64,000 nucleotides of DNA from Amylostereum areolatum (GCA_012932865.1 SAXG01000017.1:186001-250000); one strand, 5' to 3'; shown: positions 21,073 through 32,528, counted from the first letter of the stretch. Program-made: numbers and translations. The notes: generated by a model not told the origin, from the sequence alone.

Positions 21073-21262
21073 AAACGGTGTGACACATCGTGCGTTCCGA
21101 ATGAAGGTGGAAGGGGTATACGATATGTACGTTCATCGAGGAGGGTATCCGAGGCACCAAAAGATACATGCAACATCCGTGTCCATGTCCGAATCGAGTT
21201 GAAAACCCGTTCCCAGAGTCCAGGCTTAGTTGTTTGTCCGAAGTGTGTGTCACGGTTGCACC

Positions 21263-24034
21263 TTACCAGAACCGTCCGAACACGCTTGCCCGTCCGCCCG
21301 TCCCGCTGCCTAGCAGCATATTGACACCTTCCTGTATGGCATGGCTCACAGGGCGCATCGGCGCAGAGTCGAATACATGCGGACATGGTTGAGGGAGCGG
21401 GTCTGCCTCGGTGCGAGGATGGGCGAGCTCGCGTTCGTAAATGGAGGGCTGCCGTGCACCCGTACTCAGTGCGGGGTACACCGGCGGCTCGAAGGTACGT
21501 CGAGCGGTGCGAAGACGGGTGAGTATCTACCCGCATATAGTCAGCTGGAGAAGGATAAGGAAGGTAAGAGGAGAATACCTGTTCATAGAACTCGATTTCA
21601 CCGTCGAGATGCTCCTTTGCGAGGGCTGAGAAGTCTTCGACTTTCTGTGTGTGATACGCCTCCATCTCAGCCATGGTCGTGTTGAGGACAGTCTCGCATC
21701 GGGAGCCTACGACTTCGTCCGTCTAGGCATGTGGGATGAGATGGTTGAGTATGTTCAAGCGCCAGTATGAAGGCGACGTACCGTCGATTTGCCTGGATGC
21801 ATCGCTTCCGTATACCGCGACAGTGCATTTCGATGGGTATCCACTACGGACTTGAAAGGAATGTTAGGCGAACCTGAATGTCGATACAAAGGAAATGAAC
21901 TGACAGCATACAATGGAGAAGGATGAGCTGCGCTTTTCAGCGCATCATGCGTATGTAGTTGTGTTCTTCGCGCCTGTTGGTTCATGACTGAGGAGCTGCT
22001 AGATGTGGGACAGTGTGGAGAATACCAACATGGTCGTCATAAAGATCGGCGACGTTCTGCATCGTTTCACTAGTTTTGACCAATGCCTTGGTCAACCTGA
22101 GGCATTCTTAGCCGTGTGTAAGCTGGATGTTTTCGCTGTAAGAAAAATGCGACGAACCTTTGCAGTCTTCGCGCCAGCACCAAGCTCCGTCCTCGTTCAT
22201 CCGCCCTTTCCCTCTCCGAGGGTTCGAATTCCTTGTTTCTTCGTCCGAAACGTCCGGATTGCGAAAGATCTGCTCCTCTTCAGAAACGGACGCCAGAGGC
22301 TTCGCCGTGACTAGGGATAGGAAGGCGTATGACAACATTCGCTCTGCCTTCGACATTTCTACCGAGGTGGCTCGTTAGTTAGACTATCGAATGGCACAGG
22401 TGCATCGCGTCATACATACCGACGCGCGCCTGTCTGTACTGCCCGAATGTAGCCCGCAGGTCTTGTACACCGGTGCCAACAGCACGCGTGTGCTCATCGA
22501 AACGGTCGACGGCTTCGGCGGCTTCCTCCGCATCCAGATTAAATTCTGGATGGAACACGTTCGCGTAGAAGGACGGGCCCGCGGCCGGGAGGCGCAGGTG
22601 TCGTGGTAATTGTCGTTTCCATTCCTATTGCGACGGAAAGGTAAAGGGTCAACATGGTGCTACTCTGACAAAACCCTTGCAATTTACCACATCGCTCTCG
22701 CAGCCAAGGAAGAACGTTAATATCTCCGCGTACCGCGCTACAGGGTGGCGCACGACCTTGGCGAGGTATCGCTCCAGGTCTCCTCGTCTCGCCTCGACAA
22801 AATCATCATTAAACCTTCCTGCATACTGCTTCTCTGGCAAAGGCGGGAGCGCGATCCCAGGTAATCGGCGCGTGAGCGCCGTGTGCAGCACCACAAAATG
22901 GGAGAAACGGCGGTGTACGGTGATCCGCGTCGCACTAACTTCGCTGTCGGCGCCATTCTGAGGGGAAGTGGAAGAGAGACGTGACGCTGTAGACGGTATA
23001 GGACCCCGAAAGCGTGGACGTGCGTTTGGAGGGAGAGTGAACGAGGATACGGAAGGGGGGCACCTTGGGCCTCCATGACGGTCCCGCGTCGACGAAATGC
23101 CGGTCAGCCTCGCTCGTGCGTTTCGGCTTCGGGTTCCCACTTGCTTCGCCATCGCTGTCGTCTGAGTTGTCATCTGCGTCCTCGCTCGGTTCTGGACCGT
23201 GGGTTGGTGTCCGTATTGTGGTGGAGGGTGAGGTTTCGACGATGCCTGCACCCTTGAGAACGTAAGCCTCTGCGCCCGAGGTGACAAAGCTGGAGAAGCG
23301 ATTGAGACTCTTTCCTCCGAGGAGGCTTTGGCGAAAGCTTGGAAACGCGGCGAGCATGCGCTCGCCCGTCGTCTGCATCACGATTGGTTGCACGTCGGGA
23401 TCGGCTTCGAAGGGCACTTGGTATACGGTGTTGCGCGGAGTAAGGGATTGGGTGGATGCGTCGCGGCGACTGGTGCTCGCATGTTGAGTGTGAGATGCCT
23501 CTATAGGCGAGGACAGGAAGTCAACGGTAAACTAGCGACCTGTCGTTGTTAGCATCGCAGGAAGTGTGAGAATGCTGACAGGGCACGCACAGTATAGTAT
23601 GTTCGAGGTAGGAGGCCCATCTGTCCCCTGTTGTTGCGCACAAGGCTCCATCCATCTCCCGCGTCCTCGCGCACGACATTGATTTCATCGCCAGCTTCGA
23701 CGACAATCTCCCTAAATTCGGGCTTGCCGGCGAAGGCGTGGAGCACACGCGCGCCGCGACCATCCCCAGCAAACGCGGTCTCGTCGGCTTCGTCATCTGA
23801 GAGGGAGCTTGGATTGGGGGTTGGGGAGGGTGATGCGACGCTATCGCGATCCGAGTCGAGGTGAACAGTCCAGGCGGTCGAGGTATTGATACCAGCATCG
23901 AAGTCAAGAGAGGGCGCAAAGGATTTTCTTGGAGGAGGGTCATTTGGACGAGTAAATGCGCGGGTGAACGAGAAGAATATGCTCGATAGCCCTGGTGGTG
24001 TCAATGGGGACGAAGATCTGGGAGGAGAGGTCAT
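21263..24034 (-). CDS. SH3-PX-BAR sorting nexin (SNX9-like)
   Basis: A membrane-remodelling protein of endocytosis or endosomes. The start at 24034 gives MTSPPRSSSPLTPPGLSSIF. An SH3 domain spans about residues 95-147 (ARVLHAFAGKPEFREIVVEA, GDGWSLVRNNRGQMGLLPRT). After linkers, a PX domain follows (ITVHRRFSHFVVLHTALTRR, LPGIALPPLPEKQYAGRFND). Its RRFSxF and LPPLPEKQ...GRF elements are the usual phosphoinositide-binding parts, and RRGDLERYLAKVVRHPV ends the fold. The BAR-like C-terminus follows: HPEFNLDAEEAAEAVDRFDE, EMSKAERMLSYAFLSLVTAK, PFKSVVDTHRNALSRYTEAM and FSALAKEHLDGEIEFYEQIL. The protein ends ASVFGRFW at 21263. About eight short introns. It is divergent from the FMN oxidoreductase gene, with 287 bp between start codons. 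Confidence 0.85.
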
Positions 24035-24321
24035 GGTTATGCAGTGGTCGTGAAGTTGGATATCGCGCGAGAGAAAAGCGCTGAAAGGTGAGTTCTAGTA
24101 GAAGTATATCATGACAAAGTGTGGGTTGAGGAGAAGGACGTGTCGTAAAAGGCGGCAAACGGTGGGCACTCGGGCGGAAGATGCTGAGAGAGACAAGCTC
24201 TCGGGAGACAGAGACGGGCGGCTACTGCGGGAAGCACGGCCCGCGCGTTCAGTTCAGGTCTGTGCCGTAAACCGACAGTGGCCTCTTCTGCTCTCTTCTG
24301 CTCAGCATCCCACGAGTCACC
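24035..24321. promoter_or_regulatory. Divergent promoter between the sorting nexin and FMN oxidoreductase genes
   Basis: A 287-bp interval between two start codons on opposite strands. It has purine-rich sequence on the + strand around 24120-24230. No TATA box was identified. Confidence 0.4.
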
Positions 24322-25973
24322 ATGGCCGTGGACGAGACAGACGACCTCAGGTCTTCCTCTTCCTCTCTTCTACGATCCCAGCATGATCTTTCGGATGTCC
24401 TCGCGCCCATCAAGCTCCCGTGCGGCGCTACGTTGCCCAACCGTCTCGTCAAAGCTGCTCTATGCGAACATCTTGCCTCCCTCTTTGGCGGACCTCCCAA
24501 CCCTTCCCACCTTGCTCTCTACTCCCGTTGGGCCTCAGGATCGTGGGGCATGATCATATCTGGGAACGTTCAAGTGTCCCCACGTCATCTCACCCTTGGC
24601 CGCGACATCGTTCTCCCCCCAACTCTTAACGAACGCGCCCTGCAACCTTTCACTCAACTCGCCCAAGCCATCCACGGCTTCTCTTCACAACATCGTACCC
24701 TCGCTATCATGCAGCTTTCTCATGCAGGCCGCCAATCCCCTCTTCTGCTAGGTGGTCGCCTACCGTTTGTTCCAGCCTCGGCTCCAAGTCCCATTCCCCT
24801 CGGCCGTCAATCACACAATGAGGGCTGGCTCGCACGTAGCTTTTACCGATCAATGTTCCAGACGCCGCGTCAAATGTCGCCGGAGGATATCGAAACCACT
24901 ATCGAGGACTTCATGCGCGGTGCTACGGCTGCCCTCGCTTCAGGGTTTGATGGTGTCGAGCTACACGCATCCCATGGCTGTATGCTATTTCGATTCGGTC
25001 TCTTTTCCTCACTGACCTAACCCGCAGAATACAGACCTCCTGGCGCAATTCATCTCCCCAAAGGTATGCACTTACGGTTCCGGCACCGTGCCATTTTTCC
25101 TTCGTTGTTGACGTGACTGTCCAGAGCAATAAACGCGACGATGCGTACGGGGCTCCGCTATACGTTCTCCATCGCATCGTCACAGCCATACGTGCAGCCG
25201 TACCCACCAACTTTGTCGTGGGCGTCAAGATCAGTTCCACCGACTTTGTAGAAGCAGGAACCGCGTCCGTTTCGCAGGAGCATGTCGAAGATGTGGAGAA
25301 ACGCGCCTTAAACCACGTTCTTCAGATTGCGCGATGGGGGATGGTCGACTTCCTTGAGATCAGCGGCGGGGATTACGAGAGTCCCGGTACGCCTTCGTCT
25401 GCGACTTTTGAAAGGACGATAGCGTTGACGTGTTCTCTCTAGACTTCATGGTCACTGCTCGCCAAGTGTTCTTCTCCCGTTTCTCGAGGCTCGTGCGGAC
25501 TGCAATACAAAACCTACCCGCAGAGAATCGGCCACTGGTACTTCTTACAGGTGGTCTAAGGACAAAGGCCCACCTGCACGATGCGGTTTCACTTGGACAT
25601 GCCGACCTGCTTGGGATCGGACGGGGAAGCGTGCTCCGCCCTGATCTTCCCCGCCATTTGACTTCTTCCGCACTTTCGTTGGACGACGAGCTGTACTGAT
25701 GCGCCCAATTTGGACTACCCTGACTCCCAAATGGCGCGCATGGTGTCGCATATTCTGCACCAGATGGGGGTGCTACCATTGCCGAAGCTAATCGGCGCGG
25801 GGGTCGGGATGGCGTGGTACGTGGTGATGCTTCGACGACTTGGGCTTGGAAAGGGGATCGACCACGACCTGGGGGGCCTGGGTGCTGTGCTGTTGATGTG
25901 GGACACTGAACTTAGAATGGGCGGGGTGGTGTTGGTATGTGTGGTGAGTTGGGTGTGGTGGATGTTGATCTAA
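24322..25973 (+). CDS. FMN-dependent NADH oxidase/oxidoreductase (old yellow enzyme-like)
   Basis: A TIM-barrel flavoprotein of the OYE/NADH:flavin oxidoreductase family, likely reducing activated C=C bonds. The start at 24322 gives MAVDETDDLRSSSSSLLRSQ, then LSDVLAPIKLPCGATLPNRL and VKAALCEHLASLFGGPPNPS. GMIISGNVQVSPRHLTLGRD and IMQLSHAGRQSPLLLGGRLP are FMN-contact regions. GVELHASHGYLLAQFISPK is the typical HxAHGYLLxxFLSP block. It continues with KRDDAYGAPLYVLHRIVTAI, VGVKISSTDFVEAGTASVSQ and VDFLEISGGDYESP, then VLLTGGLRTKAHLHDAVSLG and ADLLGIGRGSVLRPDLP. At 25697 the frame hits TGA. The conserved end (NLDYPDSQMARMVSHILHQM, KLIGAGVGMAWYVVMLRRLG) continues in another frame to 25973, as if one base had been inserted. 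So this is either a frameshifted gene or a sequence error. Confidence 0.8.
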
Positions 25974-26194
25974 GGATGCAGGGACGAAATAGAAATGGGT
26001 TGTGACAGTGACGTCATGAGTGTCAGGAGATGATCGCCCGGAACGTCGGGACGGTGGCAAAAGGCGATCCGCCGGGGAAACAACGGCACCTTTCCGAGCT
26101 CGAAACCCTCGAGGGTCAATCGAAATCGAGGGTGTCCACGGCGTCGAGCAGGCCCAGCTCTGCCGTCGCCGTCCGAATGCTCTTATCGATCTCT

Positions 26195-26200
26195 TATAAA
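26195..26200 (+). promoter_or_regulatory. TATA box of the aldo-keto reductase gene
   Basis: TATAAA, 63 bp upstream of the ATG at 26258, followed by a CT-rich initiator region (CTACTTTCACTCCTCCTCC). Confidence 0.55.
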
Positions 26201-26257
26201 TTCGTTCGTCCCAGTCCCCGCCTTTTCCGCTACTTTCACTCCTCCTCCTACATCACC

Positions 26258-27438
26258 ATGCCCGCCACCCAGTACATCACCCTCAACACCGGCGCTCAGA
26301 TGCCCACCCTCGGCTTCGGCACCTGGAAGTCCCAGCCGGGAGCTGTCGAGACCGCCGTCGAGGTTGCTCTCAAAAATGGCTACAAGCACATCGACACCGC
26401 GACCGCTTACGGTAAGTATGCAATCGCCCTGCTTTCGTCCTCGAACATGACCGGCTCATCCTCGCGCGCATACAGGCAACGAAAACGAAGTCGGCGAAGG
26501 CATGGCTGCTTCCGGCGTCCCTCGCTCTGAGTACTTCCTCACCACTAAGCTTAACAACAACGACCACGGCCGCGTTCTCGAGGCTCTCGAGTACTCTCTC
26601 AAGCAACTCCGCACCGACTACCTTGACCTTTGGCTCATGCACTGGCCGGGGCCCATGAACCAGGACCTCAAAGGCCCGGACACCTCCAAAAACTGGCTGG
26701 TCACCTGGAAAAAAATGGAGGACGTGTTCAAGGCTCATCCGGAGAAGGTTAAGGCGATTGGTCTGTGTATCTTCACTGTGCTTGTCGTCATTCGCTCATC
26801 GTGGTGCATACACTCATAGGCGTTTCCAACGTCTCGGTCAAATATCTCGAAGATCTTCTCAAAGTTGCGACCGTCGTCCCTGCCGTGAATCAGATCGAGC
26901 GTCACCCGTGCGTTGTAACACTTGTACACTTCATCAAAAGTTCTGACGTGCCACTCTCATTAGGTCCTGCATGCAAGAAGATGTCGTCTCTGCGTGCCAT
27001 GCTAAGGGCATTCAAGTCACCGCGTACTCTCCCCTCGGCTCTGACAACTCCCCTTTGCTCGAGAACCCCGTCGTGTCCGGCCTCGCAGCCAAGTACAGCG
27101 TATCTCCCGCTAACATCCTCGTCTCCCTTCATGCCAACACTCCCGGCGTCAGCGGTACGTTTCCATGCGCCTTCCCTTGCCCTTTTGTGACCGATTCAAA
27201 TGTATGCCAAGTGTTGGCAAAGTCCGTCACACCCGCCCGTATCATCGGTGAGCATCATGTATTATGGACAGAGTGACGTGGTCTTAACAGTGTGGCCGTG
27301 CTTGTAGCGAATCTGAAGGTCGTTGACCTCTCAGAGGAGGATATCGCCGCTCTCAAGGAAATCGAGAAGACAGCGCATTTCCGCGTGTGTAATCCCAACT
27401 GGACCGGCAACGGCAACCTCGGCTTCACCGATTGCTGA
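26258..27438 (+). CDS. Aldo-keto reductase
   Basis: An NADPH-dependent (alpha/beta)8 reductase of aldehydes and ketones. The start at 26258 gives [20 protein letters not shown], then HIDTATAYG with catalytic Asp46 and Tyr51. [20 protein letters not shown] carries the catalytic Lys, and [10 protein letters not shown] the catalytic His. Further family motifs are [31 protein letters not shown] and [20 protein letters not shown]. The cofactor-binding end is [20 protein letters not shown] (K-S-x-TPxRI). The protein ends [15 protein letters not shown] at 27438. Five short introns, one within the His-Pro block. Length about 325 residues, normal for the family. It lies between the FMN oxidoreductase and the short-chain dehydrogenase on the same strand. 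Substrate cannot be told. Confidence 0.92.
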
Positions 27439-27865
27439 GTGCCGGTGTCCTGTTGAGGTTCGAGGAGGCAGGTTAGAAGCTCACGCAGAAGCAGCTCAAG
27501 GGCGGTCTTCATACGTCCCATGTATCCTTAACTTTTCAATGATAGGACTTTTCTGGTCTTCCAAACCGCGGTGTGCACTGCAGTGGGGCGAAGTGGATAC
27601 CAGTCGGTCTGGGTCAAGGGTGGCTTTGAGAAAGTACCGCGATCGCGTTCTCTGAGACCTTCCAGAGAGCATCGTCCTGTTCGCGACACACTCTAGAGTC
27701 CTTGGCATATCTTTTAGGCGACCCACTTCTCTATGTATCGACGTCATCTTCTGAGACCCACTTTCTCCAGCTACGAAACTTGACTCATGCCACCCACCTC
27801 ACCCGTCGTCTGTACTTAAACTTCTCCAAGGCGTCGTCAGTTCCAACTCAACTTCCTCTCCATCC
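27439..27865. other. Intergenic region, no gene seen
   Basis: About 430 bp between the aldo-keto reductase and the short-chain dehydrogenase, with a CT-rich stretch just upstream of the latter. Confidence 0.5.
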
Positions 27866-29205
27866 ATGGCCGATGCGATTCTCTCAAAGCTCACTGCCGA
27901 CTGCATCTTCGATCTTCGTGGCGTCGTCGCAGTCGTCACTGGCGGAGGATCTGTGCGTGTCTGATGTCTGTGTCAACTTCGTCTCATCGTCCTTCCTTTG
28001 CGTAGGGCATAGGCCTCATGATTTCATCAACTCTTGTTGCCAACGGCGCGACGGTTTATATAATTGGGCCCAAGCAGTCTGACCTCGACAGGTGCTTCCC
28101 CTAACTCGACAATTCCCATTCTTCATCTTAACGATTTGTAGAATCGCAAAGGTTTACAATGACGCCACCGCCCAGAAAGAAGGGGGTGGAAAGTTGATTG
28201 GTCTCGAAGGAGACATCCGATCGAAGGTGAGAGACCTCGTCTGATATAAATGCTATTTTCCTAACGTCCCGGCCGTAGTCTGAGGCACTCCGCCTCGCTG
28301 AAGAGATAGGCAAGCGCGAGAAGCACATCACTGTCCTCTTTAACAACGCCGGGATCGCCGTCGGCGCTTTCGTCAAGCCCACCACCGCCACAGCTGACGC
28401 GTTCAAAAAGGCGTACTTCGACCCCATCAGTCAGGACGCGTTCAACGATTCTCTGAACACCAACGCGATCGGGCCATACTGGCTCAGCTTCGCGTTCCTC
28501 CCATTGTTGGAGGCGTGGAAAAGCAACGGAGAGCTTGCACAGAAGTTTGTACCGCAGGTGATCATGACGAGTAGCATGAATGGTTGGACAAAGGTTCGTT
28601 GAGCATGCGGGGTACAGAACGAGAATTGATATTGAGATATGTTAGGATCCTGCGACGTCAGGGAGCTCATTCCCATACATGTTCTCCAAATCGGCTCTTG
28701 GGCACTTCACGGCGTCTCTCGCGCACGAGCTACTTCCTTTGGGCATCCGCGTTAACGGCATAGCACCAGGTCTGTCACTGTCCTTACACCGCCAACGTAT
28801 ACACTGATCAGATTGGCGTCGTCAGGATTATTCCCCAGTGAAGTCAGCATCAGCGAGGTTTCTTTGGAGTACGCAAATGTGCTGATACAGACCGTAGATG
28901 TCTGTCCCTGGAACCAGCAATGAATTCGGCCAGTCGAGGGTGAACAAGTCCTTTTCCTTCGCGATTCCTGCGAATTCGGGAGGCGGATCAAACAGGGACA
29001 TGGGCTCCCTAGCTTTGATGCTCATCGCCAACGGGTTTATCAACGGTGAGATTCTATGTCGAGTCCACTTTCGTATGCAACACGCTCAACGTTGTCCACA
29101 GGGGAGACGGTTTTGATTGATGGTGGTGTAAGTCTGTCTTTCATGTCAGTGTTCACAGTAGCTGAACTGGTGTAGACTTTGCTGGTACACCCGTCGTCCT
29201 ACTGA
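27866..29205 (+). CDS. Short-chain dehydrogenase/reductase
   Basis: A Rossmann-fold NAD(P)-dependent oxidoreductase. The start at 27866 gives MADAILSKLTADCIFDLRGV, then VAVVTGGGSGIGLMISSTLV with the cofactor motif TGGGSGIG. After it come ANGATVYIIGPKQSDLDR and GLEGDIRSK (the Asp contacting adenine). HITVLFNNAGIAVGAFVKPT holds the NNAG motif, NALNTN...YWLSFAFLPLL continues the fold, and VIMTSSMNGWTK carries the catalytic Ser. SFPYMFSKSALGHFTASLAH contains the active-site YxxxK. LPLGIRVNGIAPGLFPSE is the typical RVNxIxPG block. The C-terminus is IANGFINGETVLIDGGTLLV with a stop at 29203. About eight short introns. Substrate unknown. Confidence 0.9.
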
Positions 29206-29329
29206 TGTTTTAGTCCATGAAGGTTGCCGCCGTTGTTGTACGATATATGAATGACCGGAATGACAATTTCGATTGGATACAAACACATTTGGAAGATAGA
29301 GTTACTGGGGCGACTGATGTCTCCTAGCA

Positions 29330-30167
29330 TTATACCACGGGCACTGGCACCGGCGTGTCCGCCAGCCCCGCCGCATTCAACGGCCTCAAGATGCGCGTCG
29401 TGAAGTTGTATCCAGCGATCGTCGCGGTGACCTCGACGATTTCCCTGTCGCTCTTCACGAGCGCACGGATACGGTCGAAGACTGGTTGGGGAACGCGGAT
29501 GTTTCGCGTGACGTGGTCTGCGTAGTCGAGTGCAGCGATTTGCAACTCGGTGAGGCCTTGGCTGAACGGGGCCGCAGTCGCGGGGGTGCCGAAAGCGAAG
29601 GCGGGGGCGGCGCGTAGGTTGAGCAGGCCGATGCCAGGGACGCCAGCGTCGCGGGCTAGATTCTCGTGGATGGGCCTGGTAGGTATGAATTCTATTAACT
29701 GGGGGTGAGGCGGGCAGGAAGAATCTTACCACACAAACGCGGTCTCGTTCAGGACCGTGACGCGTAGGATCTACACGCGCGAACGTTTTAGAACGAGCTC
29801 TCTAAGTCCGAAAGTAAGCTCTAACCAGTATTTCTTTCAGATCAGTGGATAAGGAGGTGTCGTTGCGAATGCCCCGCCCGAGTTCGTTCCATCCTGCAGC
29901 GATGGGAGGTGCGTTGAGTCTGTACATGAAAGACCATCAAGACAGAGAATGAAATGAAATGGAGCATCGTGGTGGCATACAAGACGCCGTCCAAGTCTAT
30001 GAGCGGCTTTCCACTACGTCGTTCGCGGATGGTATCTGCTATCTGCGTGAAGACGGTAATCGCGCCTGCCAATGCACAAAGGGAAGAAACTAGCGAACTT
30101 CGTTAGTACCGGGTTCGGGGAAAACGTAAGGGACGCGGGCGGCTGGCGAGAGGTTCCCTTCAGGCAT
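29330..30167 (-). CDS. AhpD / carboxymuconolactone decarboxylase-like protein
   Basis: A small all-helical protein. The start at 30167 gives MPEGNLSPAARVPYVFPEPG, then AITVFTQIADTIRERRSGKP and LIDLDGVLLNAPPIAAGWNE. Then come LGRGIRNDTSLSTDLKEILI, LRVTVLNETAFVW and PIHENLARDAGVPGIGLLNL. The last large exon reads LTELQIAALDYADHVTRNIR, VPQPVFDRIRALVKSDREIV and EVTATIAGYNFTTRILRPLN, and ends at 29330. The NAPPIAAGWNELGxxIR, L...LKEILILRVTxLNxxxFxW and ALDYADHVT blocks match fungal AhpD-like proteins. The AhpD CxxC pair is absent. At the corresponding place the sequence reads ETAFVW and PIHENLA, so a peroxidase role is unlikely. Four introns. It is convergent with the short-chain dehydrogenase, with only about 125 bp between the stops. 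Confidence 0.8.
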
Positions 30168-30537
30168 GATAGGATGTGCTGGATGTTTTGGCCGGGGATG
30201 CTGGGTGCTGTAGCGTTGACGATGGGAAAGCCTGAATTAAGAAGGGGGAACATGGGAACACTGTGCATGCATGGGACTGGCGACCTCGAAACAAAGGTAG
30301 CATCTGACCAAGAGAAGTCGGCTGATACGGGTTGATTACGGATGCCTTTCTGGCAAAAGGAAGTGTGGTCAAGGCGTGGAGGTCCGCTCTTTTTTCGGGT
30401 CACCTTACGAGTTACGACGGGGAGGCGATCCGTTGGCCACACCCACACTAATTGGAGTGCTCGTGTGCGGACACGCACCGGAGAACATGCTGATTGCGCA
30501 ATATGGTACAGCGCAAAAGGAAGCTTCCACAGTAAAT

Positions 30538-31208
30538 TTACATGCCTCGGCAGGATTCCATAGGAATACCGAGGTATCTTGACAGGTCTAAGAGAAAGAA
30601 GGTACGAAATGAAAAGGCAAGGTCGACTGACTCAGGAGTAGGCGACGAACCTTATCCGAAGCCATCCAGACGACATCGTCTATGGTCTTTGACTTGCGGT
30701 GAGTGCGACTCCGCCGAACAAATTGTGCACCCAACGCCTAAGCAGCCCCACGCCCTTTCCTTCACGACCAGCTGGAGGTTGCCGGTATGCTGGCCACCAC
30801 AACCTGAGCTGTGTAGTCAAAGAAGCGACGAGCGGTCGTAGGAAGATAGAAGCTGTCCCCCTTCCAAGCATTACAATAAAGTTCAGTCGCAGCGCACGCA
30901 ACTACTGAGTAATAGACCAACCAGAGCGCGCCCTGCAGCAAGGGGCTGATAACTTGATCCTTGGCCGTAATCCAGATCACCTTGGACCACTCGATGCGGA
31001 CGACGGGGTCTGATTCGGTGAGGGAGGTGTGGGATGCGTTCGCGCGCGTGACATGCACGTACGGGCCGATCTTCTTCATAAATGTGGGCTCGAAACGAAG
31101 ATCCGGAACGACGGAGAGGGGGAGGCGAGATCTTTCGTGAACGTCGGCATGGGCGCGAGCAGAGGCGAAGTCGGTGATGAAGTCTGAACGTGAGTACTCT
31201 TTACTCAT
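30538..31208 (-). CDS. Unrecognised protein; 3' end unresolved
   Basis: The start at 31208 gives MSKEYSRSDFITDFASARAH, then ADVHERSRLPLSVVPDLRFE, PTFMKKIGPYVHVTRANASH and TSLTESDPVVRIEWSKVIWI. TAKDQVISPLLQGALW follows. An intron of about 66 bp leads to GTASIFLRPLVASLTTQLRL and WWPAYRQPPAGREGKGVGLL, which may form a membrane-associated helix. A 38-bp intron would then join to SKTIDDVVWMASDK. Beyond that, several acceptors are possible and the stop cannot be fixed, so the 3' boundary given is approximate. The segment is clearly coding in character, but no family was recognised. Confidence 0.55.
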
Positions 31209-31697
31209 GGCGAATGCATTATCTGAACTCGGTGGCGCGCGTTGGCTGCGGCGGCTTGCGATCCTAACACGAACAAACAACCACTTCCCAGGATTTGTGT
31301 TCGATTGTTCTTCAACACATACGACTATCATATTGACCCTGACAAACCACCTCGTGGGGTCTGATGAAGCTCTCGAGAGCAATTCGGAGGTCTAGGGCCA
31401 GAGGGATGAACGTAACGATGAAAGTCGACCGGTAACTTGAAGCTCCGGCCACTGACGTTTGTTTTAGAAGACTGGCACATGCCCACTCATGCCCCCACGG
31501 TGGGCCGTGGGTCAACAAGAAATCTATTCTCTGTCACTGGCGTGGCACCCATCCGGCACTTCTAGATCCTTCTTCGTATTTTTGCTTACGCTCTTCCCCA
31601 GCCCTTTCTGCGTTTCTGCGGAGCAGAATGATCATCCATCGTCGGAAAGGCGGAATAAAATGAAATCTCTCACGTATGTATATCAAGCCGGGAGGTT

Positions 31698-31703
31698 TAT
31701 AAA
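31698..31703 (+). promoter_or_regulatory. TATA box of the first ICMT-like gene
   Basis: TATAAA, 62 bp upstream of the Met at 31765. It lies downstream of the alternative in-frame Met at 31660, and therefore decides the start. Confidence 0.55.
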
Positions 31704-31764
31704 GTCCCTTCCGAGCCTTACGACACTGAACACTCATCTGTTATCCGACACCGACATCGTTCTC

Positions 31765-32528
31765 ATGTCGCTGCTCAACCTCCCTGTCATTGCATCTAGT
31801 GCAATCCTCTTCTGGATTTCCTATACCCCACCCTCGACGGCGCCCCCGCCTGTCAAATCCGACAAAGCAAAATTAGGGGGGATGGAGATGTCATTCGGAC
31901 GGTTTATCCCAGTCCTTTCGAAAATATGCAAGGTATTCATTCATTTGATGTACACCATGTGTTTACTTACGTCTTCCAGATCGAGGGCGTTATTGGATAC
32001 GCTTTCGAAGCGGCAGTCATCATTGCCAGCCACACTTCTCAATCGCCGGCATCGGTGACCATCTCGTGTCTTACACCCTCTGCCGACCTAGCAAACCTCA
32101 AGACGCCACCCGCGTTTTTTGTCGGTGCAGCCCTCGTAGCCTGTGGCGGCTTCCTCCGTCTCGCGTGCTACAAATCCCTTGGGAGTCTGTTCACCTTCCA
32201 ATTGCTTGTTCGCGATAATCATCGCCTAATCACCGACGGCCCATACACCCACATCCGCCACCCGAGCTACGCCGCCCTATGGCTCGTCGCAGCAGGCGCA
32301 ACATTCATGTTGTTTGGCCCTGGATCACCGTTCTGGCAGCTAGGATGGATGGACACATTGGTGGGCAGGGGCATATTGGCGATGTGGCTGATACAGCGGG
32401 TCGCGGAGTGCGTGCACATGATCCCGAGGATCAAGTACGAGGACAGGTTCTTGAAGGAGGAATTCGGGAAAGAGTGGGAGTCGTGGGCGAGAAGCACGCC
32501 GTACAGGCTCTTTCCTTACGTTTGGTGA
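31765..32528 (+). CDS. Isoprenylcysteine carboxyl methyltransferase-like membrane protein, copy 1
   Basis: A multi-spanning SAM-dependent methyltransferase of the ICMT/phospholipid methyltransferase-like group, presumably in the ER membrane. The start at 31765 gives MSLLNLPVIASSAILFWISY, mirroring the start of the next paralogue, and has a TATA box 62 bp upstream. One intron (about 31932-31979) follows RFIPVLSKICK. Membrane segments lie around EGVIGYAFEAAVIIASHTSQ and PPAFFVGAALVACGGFLRLA. The catalytic block is LFTFQLLVRDNHRLITDGPY, THIRHPSYAALWLVAAGATF, with the family's GPYxxIRHPxY motif. The C-terminus YEDRFLKEEFGKEWESWARS and TPYRLFPYVW carries the conserved E..L...F...W....RxxPYRxxP ending. 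Mushroom genomes often hold many such paralogues. True CAAX-protein substrates are not proven by sequence. Confidence 0.85.

Noticed and set aside
20967..21262. Extension of the sorting nexin past FGRFW on the minus strand
   Set aside because: FGRFW is followed directly by TAA. The frames below it are the reverse complement of the small Pro-rich gene on the + strand.
31489..31764. Longer N-terminus for ICMT-like copy 1
   Set aside because: The TATA box at 31698 lies downstream of the earlier Met, and copy 2 begins with the same MSL-K/N-LP pattern as the Met at 31765.
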